Assembly: GCA_028571685.1 (NCBI GenBank)
Contig: CM053162.1
Coordinates: 6,762,001-6,826,000 of the forward strand
Length of the DNA stretch: 64,000 bases
DNA from: Heterohyrax brucei
Lineage: Eukaryota; Chordata; Mammalia; Hyracoidea; Procaviidae
Direction of reading: 5' to 3'
Of the stretch, positions 21,192-32,826 are shown piece after piece. Within the stretch, counting starts at the first letter, position 1. The number at the start of each line of letters is the position of its first letter. Under the pieces are notes generated by a model. The model worked only from the letters and a program-made list of their open reading frames with translations. It had not been told where the DNA came from and searched no databases. The position numbers and the translations under genes are program-made.

Positions 21192-22442
21192 ACTGCAACA
21201 GTGTACTGACAAGGAACTCCCAGAAACTCAAGCTGGATTCAGAAGAGGACGTGAAACTAGGGATATCATTGCTGATGTCAGATGGATCTTGGCTGAAAGC
21301 AGAGAATACCAGAAAGATGTTTATTTGTGTTTCAGTGACTATGAAAAGTATTCCACTGTGTGGATCCTGCTAAATTATGGCTAACATTGTGGAGAGTGGA
21401 AATTCCATACCACCTAATTGTGCTCTTAAGGAATCAGTATACAGATCAAAAGGCAGTTGTGTGAATAGAACAAGGCCAAGCCAAGTAGAACAAGGAGACA
21501 TTGCATATTTTAAAGTCAGGGAAGCTATGTGTCAGTGTTGTATCCTCTCATCATACCTATTTAATCTGTATGCCAAGCAAATAATCCAAGAAGATGGATT
21601 GTACAAAGAAGAAAGAGGCATCGGATTGGAGGGTGACTCGTTAACAACCTACATTACACAAATGACATCACTTTACTTGCTGGAAATTAAGAAGATTTGA
21701 AATATTCACTGATGAAGATCAAAGATCACAGCCTTCAGTATGGATTTCACTTCAACCTCAAGAAAACAAAAATCCTCACAACTGGACCATTGTGAACACC
21801 ATCACAAGTTGAGAAAGGGTTACGGTGATCAAGAATTTCATTTTACTTGTGTCCACAATCAATGCCCATGGAAGCAGTAGTTGAAAAACAAAAAGACACA
21901 TTGTGCTGGGAAAATCTGCTACCAATGGCTGCTTTAAAGTACTGAAAAGTAAAGATGTCAGCTTGAGGACTGAAGTGCACCTGGCCCAGGCAGTGGTGTT
22001 CTCCACCGCGTCATATGCATGTGAAAGCTGGACAATGAACAAAGAAGACAGAAGAACTGATGCTTTGAATTGTGGTACTGGAGAAGAATACTGAATGTAC
22101 CAGGGACTGTCAAAAGAACACACAGCTCTGTTCTGGAAGAAGTGCAACTAGAGTGCTTCTTGGAAGCAAAGATGGCAAGACTGTCTTACATACTTTGGAC
22201 ACATTGTCAGGAAGGTTCAGTCCCTGGAGAAGGACTTCATGCTTGGTGGAGCGCAGTGTCAGCAAAAAAGGGGAAGGTCCTCGACAAGATGGATTGACAC
22301 AGTGGCCACAACAATGGGCTTAAGCATAAAAACGATTGTGGACACGGTTCAAGACCACAGGTACTGTTTTGTTCTGTTGTTGACAGAGTTGCTATGAGTT
22401 AGAACTGACGTGATGGCACCTAACAACAACCACAACAACCAT
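21192..22442 (+). pseudogene. RTE LINE, 3' 1.25 kb with broken reverse transcriptase frame
   Basis: Begins directly after the L1 A-tail and runs to a 3' terminus GGCACCTAACAACAACCACA. The 5' part encodes the remains of the reverse transcriptase (for example SSYLFNLYAKQII near 21550); the 3' part carries the conserved RTE C-terminal region (CATATGCATGTGAAAGCTGG, GGTACTGGAGAAGAATACTG). Frames are interrupted by stops and shifts, so no protein is made. RTE enzymes copy their own RNA and that of partner SINEs by target-primed reverse transcription. The AfroSINE-type 3' end resembles this tail. A 10-bp micro-insertion lies at 21476-21485. Confidence 0.93.
21466..21495 (-). repeat. Ten-base tail-only micro-insertion with 10-bp target duplication
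   Basis: CCAAGCCAAG at 21476-21485 is flanked by perfect copies of TAGAACAAGG (21466-21475 and 21486-21495). The RTE copy at 60.93-60.97 kb, read on the minus strand, has a single AGAACAAGG and no insert. The inserted bases are two units of the AfroSINE tail in antisense. Confidence 0.85.
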
Positions 22443-22979
22443 TTGTACCACCCAGGCACTCCACACTCTATACAAGTTCCTCTAATATGCTTAACTATTT
22501 CACTGTAGATTTTTAAGTATCCTGCCAGTACTTCTTTTTCTTATTATGCTTGAGAAGCACGGCTCTTCTTAGCAATTTCTTGTAAGCTCTATTTTCCTGT
22601 TTCTTTTCCTCCAAGCTTCTTTGTGCTCCTTATGCAGAATGGCCCAGACCTGCGTATTTAATGGACAAGTAGCCACTTGCTCCTGTTTCACTTACGCTGA
22701 TACAGCATCCCCCAAAGTGTTTTCTACTCAAAATGCTCTGCAACCATGGAATCCCGGGCAAGCAATCTTGGGAAACACTGTATCCTCCCCCGCCTCTGGG
22801 AGACTCACGATCACATTAGTATACTACAGACTTGGAGAAGGTCTGCCTAAGCTTTTCCTAAAATATTTAACTCAGAAACTTTTCTTCATAAACCCAGATT
22901 AGCACATGTTAGTGAATGCTTTGGAATGATGATTATATTTTGTTGTATTTGTTTTAGATGTTAGAGTACAAGCAGTTGT
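22443..22979. other. Single-copy stretch
   Basis: No repeat or gene recognised. Confidence 0.45.
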
Positions 22980-23106
22980 TCTGGTTTTCTCATAGACTCT
23001 GGCTGCTAACCGTGGGCTTCAGCGCACCAGTGCTGGCACTGGGTAACGTTCTGCTTTGTCATACAGAAAAGTCACTCTGAGTTGGAACTCAATGGACAGC
23101 AACCAA
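22980..23106 (+). mobile_element. AfroSINE, degenerate sense copy
   Basis: GCTGCTAACCGTGGGCTTCA, CAGTGCTGGCACTGGGTAAC and GAGTTGGAACTCAATGGACA preserve the SINE order but are heavily diverged. Confidence 0.55.
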
Positions 23107-23860
23107 AAACAGTCAGGAGACTCCTGAAAATGAAACCATCTCCCTGATGTCCTGCAGGAAACAAGCACCTGGGCTGAAGTACTGGAATCTAGCTAGGCTT
23201 GTTGGTAACTCAATGTAAAAGTACAGCAACCTGCTCTCCTTGAGCTGGAGAGAATTCTAATCACTCTGATGCTCTTTTAAGGTTTTATGACGTTGCAGTG
23301 AGATGTTGTTTTAAGTGTGCTTTGTACACTACAAAAGGCAAATAATTTTGAAGATGTGGTATTACAGCAGTGCTATACTTGGGATGCTACTCTTGGAAAA
23401 GAGAGGGAACGTCTAGCCTCCCCTACACTGGGAGCTGATGAAGAAAGATGAGTGTTGATTTATCTGATGAGTGACAATGGGGGCTAGGGTGTCCTGATTG
23501 TATTCTCTACCCAGGACCCAAGGGAGAAGTTTGATCTAATCAGTCTTTTTCCCATGTTTAGTATCTCCACCTACAAGTCTCCCTCTGTTACAGAGGAATG
23601 CTCTCTCTGCCTTCTCTGTATTTACACCTTTCAAATGCCTGCAATCCTTTTCCATCTCTGACATGCACCTTTGCAGTTCGGGAGTTTCTCAGTGAGCCAA
23701 GAATCTCTAAGTGAAGAAAGAAATGAGATGCCAATGAGTTAGATTTCTGAAGCATTAATTTGACTGTTTCTATTTTTATTTAAATGAGGGATAGCACAAG
23801 GACAATAACTGTATCTTTTCATTTATCCAAGATCCTATAATCCACAAAAAAACTTTTTAT
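23107..23860. other. Single-copy stretch
   Basis: No recognised feature. Confidence 0.45.
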
Positions 23861-23861
23861 T

Positions 23862-23962
23862 GCAGTAACCATATATGTAACAAATCATTTGCCATTTCAA
23901 CATTTTCCAAGTGTACAATTCAGTGACATTAGCCACGCTTATCATTTTGCAAGAAACTAGTC
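23862..23962 (-). repeat. Old L1 (L1M-type) 3' UTR fragment, antisense
   Basis: TTGCCATTTCAACATTTTCC and AAGTGTACAATTCAGTGACA resemble a segment typical of ancient L1 3' UTRs. Confidence 0.55.
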
Positions 23963-24011
23963 TGAATCTCAATATACAGGCCCATAAATATTTCCTATAG
24001 ATCAGGATGAC

Positions 24012-24330
24012 TCTGTCTGGACGACGGTGGTTCAGTGGTAGAATTTTTGCCTTTCATTCAGGAGACCCAGGTGAATCCCTGGCCAATGCACCTCATGAGC
24101 GGCAGCCACCCATTATCAGTGAGAGTCTGCATGTTGCTGAAGAGGTTTCAACAGAACTTTCAGATTAAAAAGGACTAGAAAGAAAGGTCAGGAGATCTCC
24201 TCCAAAAAATCAGCCAGTGAAAACCCTACAGATTTCAATTGTCTGAACTACAACCTATCACGGGGATGGTACATGGGGGCACCATAAGGCAGGCATGGCT
24301 TGATGGTGTCTAATGACAGCAGGATGATTC
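24012..24330 (+). mobile_element. tRNA-Gly-like SINE, sense
   Basis: The head GGTGGTTCAGTGGTAGAATT, TTTGCCTTTCATTCAGGAGA, CCCAGGTGAATCCCTGGCCA has the layout of a glycine tRNA, including A box and a degraded B box. A body follows (AATGCACCTCATGAGCGGCA, AAAGGTCAGGAGATCTCC). The 3' part GGCTTGATGGTGTCTAATGA is RTE-like. This is a second afrotherian SINE family, distinct from the AfroSINE. Confidence 0.85.
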
Positions 24331-25026
24331 AAGGAGTTGACAATTTTCTGTGTAATTTTCTCTGTATAAGTTTCTCATAGTGGTTTTTGCTGGTCCATAT
24401 GACAAACATGAAAGAAATGAAACTGAAGGACTAGCCCTGGAAGAGCTTGAAAGCTTCATGGAAATAAAGCAGATAAGTCTATAAAAAAGTTAGGCAAATG
24501 CTCAGAAAACCACATATGCTCTCCAGTGTCTCATCTCCTACCATCTGAGCAGCAGCCTAAGGGTCACCTCATCCCTCATACTTGTTTGTATCTCACTTTA
24601 GAACATAGACTTCTACCATCGTGTCCAGGAGCTTGCTGCTTGCTTCACGTTTTACCACTCCTTCCATTTTACCAGGATTTACAGTCTGCTATTTCTACCC
24701 TATGACCACATTTCGAATTTGCAGCTTCGATAACACCTAGTCCAGATTTTGCTGAAAAATAAGTTATTAGAAAACTTTATGTTTTCAGATCTTTTGGGTT
24801 TGAATTTGCTGATACAGGATTGTGAATCTGCAGACACCATACACTGCAGTAGTACTCAGGCTATAAAGATGAAGGATATAGTCCTTACGTGCTTACATTC
24901 TTCAGGGGCCATAGGCGAAGAAAGGCTGAGATATCACACAGGACCACAGTGAACACAACAGAGGCAAGCATGAGGCACTTGGAGAGGACAGAAGAGGATA
25001 TCTTCCACTTGGGTGCTGAAACTAAT
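24331..25026. other. Single-copy stretch
   Basis: No recognised feature. Confidence 0.45.
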
Positions 25027-25027
25027 A

Positions 25028-25388
25028 TGTTGTTATCAGCTGCCACCAAGTCAGCCTCTGACTCACAGTGACTCCATGAACAATGAACGAAAAGGTGCTT
25101 GGTTCTGAGTCATCTCATGACTGATTGTGGATGAAATCATTGTGCTGAGTTTTCACTGACTGATTCTCGAAAGTAGATCTCCAGGCCTTTCTTTATTCCT
25201 AATCTGTCTTAGTCTGGAAGCTCTGATAACATCTGTTAAGCATCACAGCAAATGCAAGACTCCAGTGACAGACAACTGGTGGCTGTGTGTGAGATACATT
25301 AGCCAGGAATTGAAATCCAGTCTCCTTCATAAAAGGTGAGAATTATACTGCACAGCCCCCAATGCCCCCACAACAATACAAAATAAAA
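25028..25388 (-). mobile_element. tRNA-Gly-like SINE, antisense
   Basis: The right end reads, in reverse complement, the same glycine-tRNA-like head (GTATAATTCTCACCTTTTAT, GAAGGAGACTGGATTTCAAT). The left end carries GTCAGCCTCTGACTCACAGT. The inner CTTAGTCTGGAAGCTCTG block is shared with copies at 45.2 and 57.0 kb. Confidence 0.8.
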
Positions 25389-26884
25389 CAAAACCTGGAC
25401 TTCAATAGAAATCATAAGAAACAACTACAAAAATGAGGGTGACCATTTTTTATTAGGTCTCTACTGAAATGGTACATTAAAAATCTGTTGACCTCCATCT
25501 GTCCTCCATATCTCCAATGCAAAGGCAAGCAATCCTTCTTTTTCTCCCTTCTTGCATCGCCCAGTTCTCCTGTGATGGAATTCACCACTGACTTCTCCCT
25601 GGATCTGAGGCTGGCCTCCAGTGCCTGCTTCTCTGCAGCACGGGGAACCTGGACAGGAGCTGACCCTGCAGATGAGCTCAGCACTGCCTGACTCTCAATC
25701 CCCACTCAACGCATCGCAAGTTTGATTCAGTTCAGTGAGTTTGTGGCTGCTTTTTAGAGGACAATGTAAAATCACAGGTGGTGACAGCGTGAAGGTTTGA
25801 AATCAGTTTGAGTTAAAGAGGTTCTCCTTTTCCAGATTCCAGGCCTCACATTACCAATGCATACAAAAGACAGTTCAGTCTTCTTTGTTCTGCAGTCAGG
25901 AAATCAGCCCAGACTTTGGAGCTAAAAAAGAGCAGCCTGATCTACATGGAGGCTCATAGAACACTGCGGATGCAGGGATGCTTCAAGATACGTACATAGT
26001 CAAGTATCTTCACTTGAGTTGAAAATGCATAATACTGCAAACTGACTTTTCTAAGAATAGCTCCTATTCAATAACTCTCTGAGAGCCTCTAGGCCTCAAA
26101 AAAAAGGAAGCTTAGGATGAAAAGGCAAGTATTCCAGTGACAGACTTGGCAATGTTCTTTCTTCTTCCTTCCTTGGTCTCATGCCTCACATTCTTCTTTT
26201 GCCCAACTGGGAATCTGATTCTCCACCAGGAGCTGCTAGTATGTGTGTGGCTCTATGCAACTGTGGCCTTGAACAGCAGCTCAACAATGCAGGCCACAGG
26301 CTGCCAGTCAGTCTTGAACTTCATCTACCCAAAAACTGCTGACAGTCTGTGTCAAACACCTACCACTATCCATGCCAGGGGGAGAAGGTCTGCTAAAGAC
26401 CTGCATTCATTCCCTTGATTCTATTGAACAGTACCCCATCCCCTACTATATTGTTTAGAGGATAAAAAGGGAGGGAGGAGGGTAGAACTGCACCTGAGCC
26501 AATTTAGAATGAGAAATAAATCAGAGGCTTTCAGAGGCATGGTATTTTTACTTCTAAAAGGCAATGGAATGAATTTTAAACCACTTTCTGGCCTGCAAAG
26601 TGATGGAGGGGTTGGAGTGGATTCCCCCTCATCCTCCCTTGTTGTGTCTTCTGACCTTACAGGAACATTGTTGGAGAAGCAAAAGGTCTGTGGACTTCTT
26701 ATCCACGCCTGCATGCTCTGGAGGGAGACGTCTACCTTAAACACTTTGTGAATGGGAAATCTGAGGCCCACGGAAATGACAGGAGGCTATATGGCAAATA
26801 CAGAAGATGTAATGAAGGGCTGGAGTGATTGGCTGGAAGTCTTCAGGGTCCGTAGTTTAACTTCGTATGTTTTTCTAGGAAGAG
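25389..26884. other. Single-copy stretch
   Basis: About 1.5 kb. Two opposed frames (25412-25705 minus, 25488-25691 plus) and 26421-26771 minus show no known domain. Confidence 0.45.
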
Positions 26885-26885
26885 G

Positions 26886-27066
26886 GTTGTAATGGACTGA
26901 ATTGTGTCCTCCCAAAATATCTGTCAACTTGGATAGGTTATGACTCATAGTATTATGTGATCGTCCACCATTATGTCATCTGATGTGATTTTCCTATATG
27001 GTGTGAATTCTGTCTCTATGATATTAATGGTATGGAATTAGTAGCCGTTATATGGACATTCTACAA
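26886..27066 (+). mobile_element. MaLR-like LTR, 5' fragment, sense
   Basis: GTAATGGACTGAATTGTGTC, CTCCCAAAATATCTGTCAAC, TTATGTGATCGTCCACCATT and TGATGTGATTTTCCTATATG match in order the reverse complement of the right end of the LTR at 62.4-62.9 kb. It is cut off before the poly(A) end, near the start of the L1. Confidence 0.75.
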
Positions 27067-27094
27067 GATTCATCTACAGCTGGAAGCAATTTCT

Positions 27095-30000
27095 TTTGAA
27101 CTATAAAAGACAGAAGTTAAAATCAATAGCAGAAAAAAAAATGGGTAGAAATTTGAACTCACGGAAACTGAACAGCACCTTGGTCAAAAATTCATGGATT
27201 ATAGAAGAAATCAAAGATGCAATTAAAAAAAAAATCATGGAATCAAGTGAGAACGAAAACACGTCTTACCAGAACCTATGACATACAGGAAAAGCAGTGC
27301 TCAAAGGTTCAGTTTAACTCTAAGAATGCTCACATCTGGAATGAAGAAAGGGCCCAAACCAAAGAATTAACCCTACAGGTTGAACAAGTAGAAAAATAAT
27401 GACCAAAAAAGCCCACAGTTACCAGAAGAAAACAGATAATAAAGATTATAGAAGAAGTCAACAGATTAGAGACTAGAAAAACAATTGAAAGAATTAACAA
27501 AACTCAAACCGGTTTTTGGAAAAGATCAACAAAATCGATAAACAATTGACTAAACTCGGAAAAGAAAAACAGAAGAGGAAACAACTAACTGGAACAACAA
27601 ATGAGATAGGAGATGTCATGACAGACCCAACTGAAATTACAAATATTGTAACAAAAAAAATTGTGCTCTAACAGATTTGAAAACCTAGAGGAAATGGACT
27701 AATGTCTAGATTCAAATCACCTACCAAAATTATCGCAAGGAGAAATAGAAGAACAACTCAATAATCCCATCACAGAAGAACAGATTGAAAAAGTCATGAA
27801 AAAACTACCAACAACAAAAAAAAAAGGTCTGGCCCATATGTCTTCACTGTAGAATTCTACCAGACTTTTGAAGAAGAGATAATTTCAAGACTGCTAAAGC
27901 TATTTCACAACATAGAAAAGGACAGAATATTCCCAAAATCGTTCTGTGAAGTTAGCATAACCCTGATACAAAAGATCCCACAAAAAAAGAGAAAATCACA
28001 GATCAATATCACTCATGAACCTACATACAAAAATCTTCAACAAAATCTTAGTCAACAGAATTTGACAACATATAAAAAAATAATAATAATTCATCATGCC
28101 AAGTTGATGCAGGACTGGTTAAACAGAAACAAACAATTAATGTGATCAACCACATAAATAAAACAAAGGATAAGAATCACCTGATTTTGTCAGCTGATTC
28201 AGAAAAAGCATTTGACATAGTTCAACACCCACTCATCCAAAAAAACTCTCAGCAAAATACTAACACAGAGGAAATTCGTCAATGTAATAAGTGACATCTA
28301 TGCAAAGTCAACTGCCATCATCATCCGGAACAGAGAGAGAATGAAAGACTTCCCCCTGAGAACAGGAACTAGACAAGAATACCTACTTTCACCACTTCTA
28401 TTCAACATCGTGTTAGACATTTTGTCCAGAGCAATAAGACAAGACAAAGAAATAAAGGGGATCCACATTGGTAAAGAAGTAAAAATACCCCTATTTGCAG
28501 ATGATATGATTGTATACACAGAGAACCCTAAAGACTCCATAAATAAACTACTAGAACAGAAGAGTTCAGCAAAGTATCAGGATGTAAGATAAACATAAAT
28601 AAATCGGTAGGATTCCTTTACACCAACAAAAAGATCACCAAAGAAGAAATCACCAAGCCAAGCCATCACCAAACCAATACCATTTAAAATAGCCCCCAAG
28701 AAGACAAAATACCTAGGAGTGAATCTAAACAGAGAAGAGACCTATACAGAGAAAATTACAAGACCCAACTGCAAGAAACCAAAAGACACTTACATATGTG
28801 GAGAAACCTACTTTGCTAATGGATAGGAAGACTTGACATTGTGAAAATATCTATTTTACCCAAAGTTATCTACATATACAATGCAATCCCAAAACAAATT
28901 TCTAATGTCACTTTTTAATGAAATGGAGAGACAAATTACCAACTTTGTTTGGAAAGGGAAGCAACCCTGGATAAGTAAAGTGCTCCTGAAGAAGAGGAAC
29001 ACAGTGGGAGGCCTCCCATTGCCTGACCTTAGAACCTACTACACTGCCATGGTAGTCAAAACAGCCTGGTACTGATACAGAAACAGACATACAGACCAAT
29101 GGGATAGGACATAGAATCCAGAAATATTATGATCCTCTTATGAACAGCTGATATTAGACAAAGGCCCAAATGTTGTAAAGTCGGGTAAAACTGTCTCTTT
29201 AACAAATAGTGATGGCAAAATTGGATATCCATCTGCAAGAAACTGAAACAAAACCCATATCTCACACCTTACACAGAAACTAAATCAAAAATGGATCAAA
29301 GACCTAAATATCAAATTTGAAATTATAAAGATCATGCAAGAAAAAATAAGGAACAACAACGAACGTTCTGATGCATGTCTGGGACAGACTACCAAGTCTG
29401 ACAAACAATGGAAGAGAAAATAGATAAATGAGAACTACTCAAAATCAAGCACTTATGCTCATCCAAAGACTTTATGAAGAGAGTTATATGACTACCTACA
29501 GAATGGGAAAAAATATTTGGCATATCAGATTGATGTCTGATTTCCACAATCTACAGAGTACTGCAAAATATCAACAATAAAAATGTAAATAACCCAATTA
29601 AACAATAAGCAAAGGGGATGGACAGATACTTCACCAAATAAGACATACAGGCAGCCAAAAGACACATGAGGAAATCATCAGCTATTAGAGAAATCCAAAT
29701 CAAAACTGCAATAAAGATGCTGTTTGACCCCAACAAGGTTGGTAATAATCCAAAAAACACAGAACAACAAATTCTGGAGAGGTTGTGGTGATATTGGAAC
29801 TCTTCTACAATGATGGCAGGAATGCAAACTGATACAACCTCTTTAGAAAACAGTTTGGTGCTTTCTTAAAAAGCTAGAAATAGAAATACCATGTGATCTA
29901 GCAATCCCACTGCTCAGGATATATCCTGCAGAAATAAGTGCTGTCACTCTAACAGATACATGCACACAAATGTTTATTGCAGCACTGTCCACAATAGCAA

Positions 30001-31250
30001 AAAGATGGCATCAACTTAGATGTCCATTAATAGATGAATGCCTAAATAAACTATGGTACATATACTCAGTGGAACACTATGCAATGATGAAGAACAATGA
30101 TGATTTCAGGAAGCATCTCATAACTTGGTTTCAACTAGCAAATATGCTGAGTGAAATCAGTCAGCTGCAAAAGGCAAGTATTGTGTGAGACCACTGTTAT
30201 AAGGACATAAAATGGACTTAGCTGCAGAACAAAAGATTCTTTGATGGTTACAAGGTTGGGGAGGAAGAGGTAATGTTGTTCATAGATTAGATAGTTGATC
30301 GGCATTTGGTTAGGTGGAGGGATTGACAGTATTCAGTAGAGGGTAGATCAGCATAGCTGGACTAAATCATAAACTGAAAAGTGTTCTAAACTCAGCCCAA
30401 CATTTCAAAGACTAGAGTAGCAGGAACAGGGGTCTGGTTACCAAGTTTTCAGGGGAATCGAGGTCAGTTGACGTAACTAGTCTTTTACTAAAAGAGTCTT
30501 CTGTGCCTCATATTGACGAGTGGTATCTGGGGCCTTAAAAGCTAGCAAGCTGCCATCTGACAATGCCAAGTGTTACCAACCCACCTGGAATAGATGACAA
30601 CCAAGAACTTCAAAAACACCAGGAAAAAATGAGCCCAGGAGACAGAAAGACCCATATGAATGGAGAACACATCACCATGAGACTAGAATAACCAGATGGT
30701 ACCCTGCTACCACCAAAGGTAGCTGTGATAGGGGACACAGTGTAGAGCCCCTGACGTAGCATGAGGAAAAGAGGTGTGCCGTTCAAGAACTCTACTAAAA
30801 GACCAGCACTGATTGTCTGAAAGCCTGGACAGTCCCCTGGAAACATGGCCCCTAGACTTGCTGCCAGTCCACACCTGAAACCAGGACTGGGGTCAGCTCT
30901 TCAGGCATGAATAGACTGGACGTGGGGGCACAGTTGTGTATGCACTGTATGGTCTTAAACATTTGTTGTATATGTACTATCTGGCTTTATACATTTGTAG
31001 GAGTATGTTGTGTATGTACTATATGCTTTTATACATTTATGGGAGGCTATCTTACTGGTTTCTTTCTAGAAGGGAGATGGAGAGGAGGGGACAGGTGTTC
31101 TTTAAAAGGATACTAGAAGAGGGAAAAGGAGGAGTGTACCACCACAGGGTGAGGACAGCAGATGGAGTTGCAGACAGGTGGGCATGCAAAATTGATTTGG
31201 ATTGTATACTTTCACTTAGTCATAATGAATTAAAAAAAGAGAGAGAGAGA
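27095..31250 (+). pseudogene. 5'-truncated L1 LINE with ruined ORF2
   Basis: About 4.2 kb. It opens after the endonuclease domain of ORF2 and continues through the reverse transcriptase and C-terminal regions into the 3' UTR, ending in an A/G-rich tail near 31230-31250. The clearest protein trace is at 28341-28592: [20 protein letters not shown] followed by an LFADDMIVY motif, the catalytic core of LINE reverse transcriptase. Many stops and frameshifts separate the fragments (27096, 28341, 28881), so it is inactive. Its last 2.2 kb is paralogous, in the same orientation, to the L1 at 18.9-21.2 kb. An 8-bp tail-like micro-insertion is at 28657-28664. Confidence 0.95.
28649..28672 (-). repeat. 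Eight-base tail-like micro-insertion with 8-bp target duplication
   Basis: GCCAAGCC (28657-28664) lies between two copies of ATCACCAA (28649-28656 and 28665-28672). From general knowledge of L1 sequence the site is normally a single ATCACCAA, so the extra 16 bp look like an insertion plus duplication. At this length, slippage is an alternative. Confidence 0.6.
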
Positions 31251-32111
31251 AGCCAACAGAAAGACTGAGGGACCTGTTACTACCAAGAAGTGCAGGTAGT
31301 GTTGCCCATGCTTTGGAACTGGAGTCCTTGTGATGAGAAGTTCCTAGACCAGGAGAAGATTGATGATGAGTACCTTTCCCCAGAGGCAACAGAGAGAGAA
31401 AGCCTTCCTCTGGAGCTGGCACTGTGAATTTTCACTTCTAGTCTCCTTGACAGGGAAAAGTTTCTCTTTGTAAAAGCCATCCACTTGTATTTCTGTTTTA
31501 GAAGCACTAGATGTCTAAGACAAGGGTCAGAGTCATTGCAGGTCTGGACAGCAAGTCGTGTGATGAGTAGGCAGCTGCCAAGGTGGCAAGAACTTGGGTC
31601 ACAACATTTTAGTAGGGAGTTGCTTGTATAGTGGCTGAAGCCTCTGTCTGAAGCTAGAATTCCTCTGAGGAACGCTTTTACTTCCCCTTTGCTGCTTCAC
31701 ACAGAGTTTGGCTAGGTAGGGAATTTTCCTTTTTTCTCTTGAGTTCATTTATTGATTTTCCTGATCAGAAGGAGCAATGTGCTACATATCTAGGAGAACT
31801 CGATATTCCTACCTAACGATCACACCTGTTTTTCTCCAGGACTCTTCAGCGGGGGATGGGAAGAGGAAGGATGTCAGGATAGGAATCCGAACCAAGCAGA
31901 GGAGCAGCCTGAGCCCATCATTGCATTCACTACGGCCGCCTTGTTTGTGTTGTTGATTCCCTAGTTTCAACAACAAAGCCAGCTACTTTCCTGGTTTTGA
32001 AGAAAGCCCTAGTAACTGTTGCTGGTGTCACCTTGCTTCAGATGCCCTGATTTCCTGTGGTGTCTCTAAGAAGGAAGGTAGAAAGTGCCATTTTAGATGT
32101 CTGGTAATTAG
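31251..32111. other. Single-copy stretch
   Basis: No supported gene. Frames at 31216-31507 minus overlap the L1 tail and are not convincing. Confidence 0.45.
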
Positions 32112-32167
32112 CATAACTGGATCCGACTTGAAGGCACTTGGCTTGGTTTGGCTTGCTTCATGACTGG
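32112..32167 (+). repeat. AfroSINE 3'-end micro-insertion, sense
   Basis: An insert of about 38 bp (32121-32158) reads ATCCGACTTGAAGGCACTTG then GCTTGGTTTGGCTTG: the SINE terminus plus three tail units. The flanks CATAACTGG (32112-32120) and CATGACTGG (32159-32167) match at 8 of 9 bases. Confidence 0.7.
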
Positions 32168-32254
32168 GCAAGTGTCTGAAATTCAATAAGAATTCCAGGA
32201 AACAAAAAGAATAGCCACCAATTCAGGGTAGGATTAGAATCTGAGGACATTCTG

Positions 32255-32462
32255 CTAGACTGGTAGTCCTCACATTTGGCTGTACAAGATCATCAATCAA
32301 GAAGCTTTAAAAATATTTGAATACCAGGCTGTATTCCACATCAATTAAACTGAAGCATCCGGGAGTCCACAGGATCCAGGAATCAGTGTTTTTTGTTTTA
32401 AATTCTCCAAGTTACTCTAGCACACAGCTGATTCAAGAGCTAGTGCTCTAGAAGTACCGGCA
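32255..32462. mobile_element. MER5-like hAT MITE
   Basis: CTGGTAGTCCTCACATTTGG, GAAGCTTTAAAAATATTTGA, GGCTGTATTCCACATCAATT and CAGGAATCAGTGTTTTTTGT have the layout of MER5-type non-autonomous hAT elements, an old eutherian DNA transposon family. Confidence 0.7.
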
Positions 32463-32489
32463 AAATACCAGAACTTATAAAAAACAAAA

Positions 32490-32672
32490 AGAAGGTTACT
32501 CATGTGTGCCAGAGCATAACTATGCTCTATAGGGTTTTCAATGTTAGTTTTCTTGGAAACACATCATCAGGTCTTTCTTGCAAGGTGCCTATAGATGGAT
32601 TCAAACCATCAACCTTTTACAGTTAGTCTCCAGTAACTCAATCATTTGCACTACCCAGGGACTCCCACCACA
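32490..32672 (-). mobile_element. AfroSINE, antisense
   Basis: GTGTGCCAGAGCATAACTAT, GCTCTATAGGGTTTTCAATG, GATTCAAACCATCAACCTTT and TTTGCACTACCCAGGGACTC follow the antisense body, B box and A box. Confidence 0.85.
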
Positions 32673-32826
32673 GGGCTTCTTAAAACACACATTGATGAGC
32701 TCTGTGCCGAATTTCTGATTGAGGAAGCTTAAAGTATGACTTGGCAGTTTGCAGTTCTGACAAGTTACTGGATAACACTGATGCTCTGGTCCCAGGGACC
32801 AAACACTGAGAAGCACTGCCATTAGA
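32673..32826. mobile_element. Second MER5-like hAT MITE
   Basis: CAGGGCTTCTTAAAACACAC, ATTTCTGATTGAGGAAGC, CACTGATGCTCTGGTCCCAG and GGACCAAACACTGAGAAGCA match the termini and middle of MER5A-type elements. It lies just past the SINE. Confidence 0.7.

Noticed and set aside
24012..24090. A glycine tRNA gene
   Set aside because: The tRNA-like head is diverged, continues directly into a SINE body, and recurs in antisense at 25.3 and 57.1 kb, so it is a SINE head rather than a tRNA gene.
28341..28592. Possible active reverse transcriptase
   Set aside because: The FADD motif is real, but the frame is 83 codons, bounded by stops and embedded in a broken L1.
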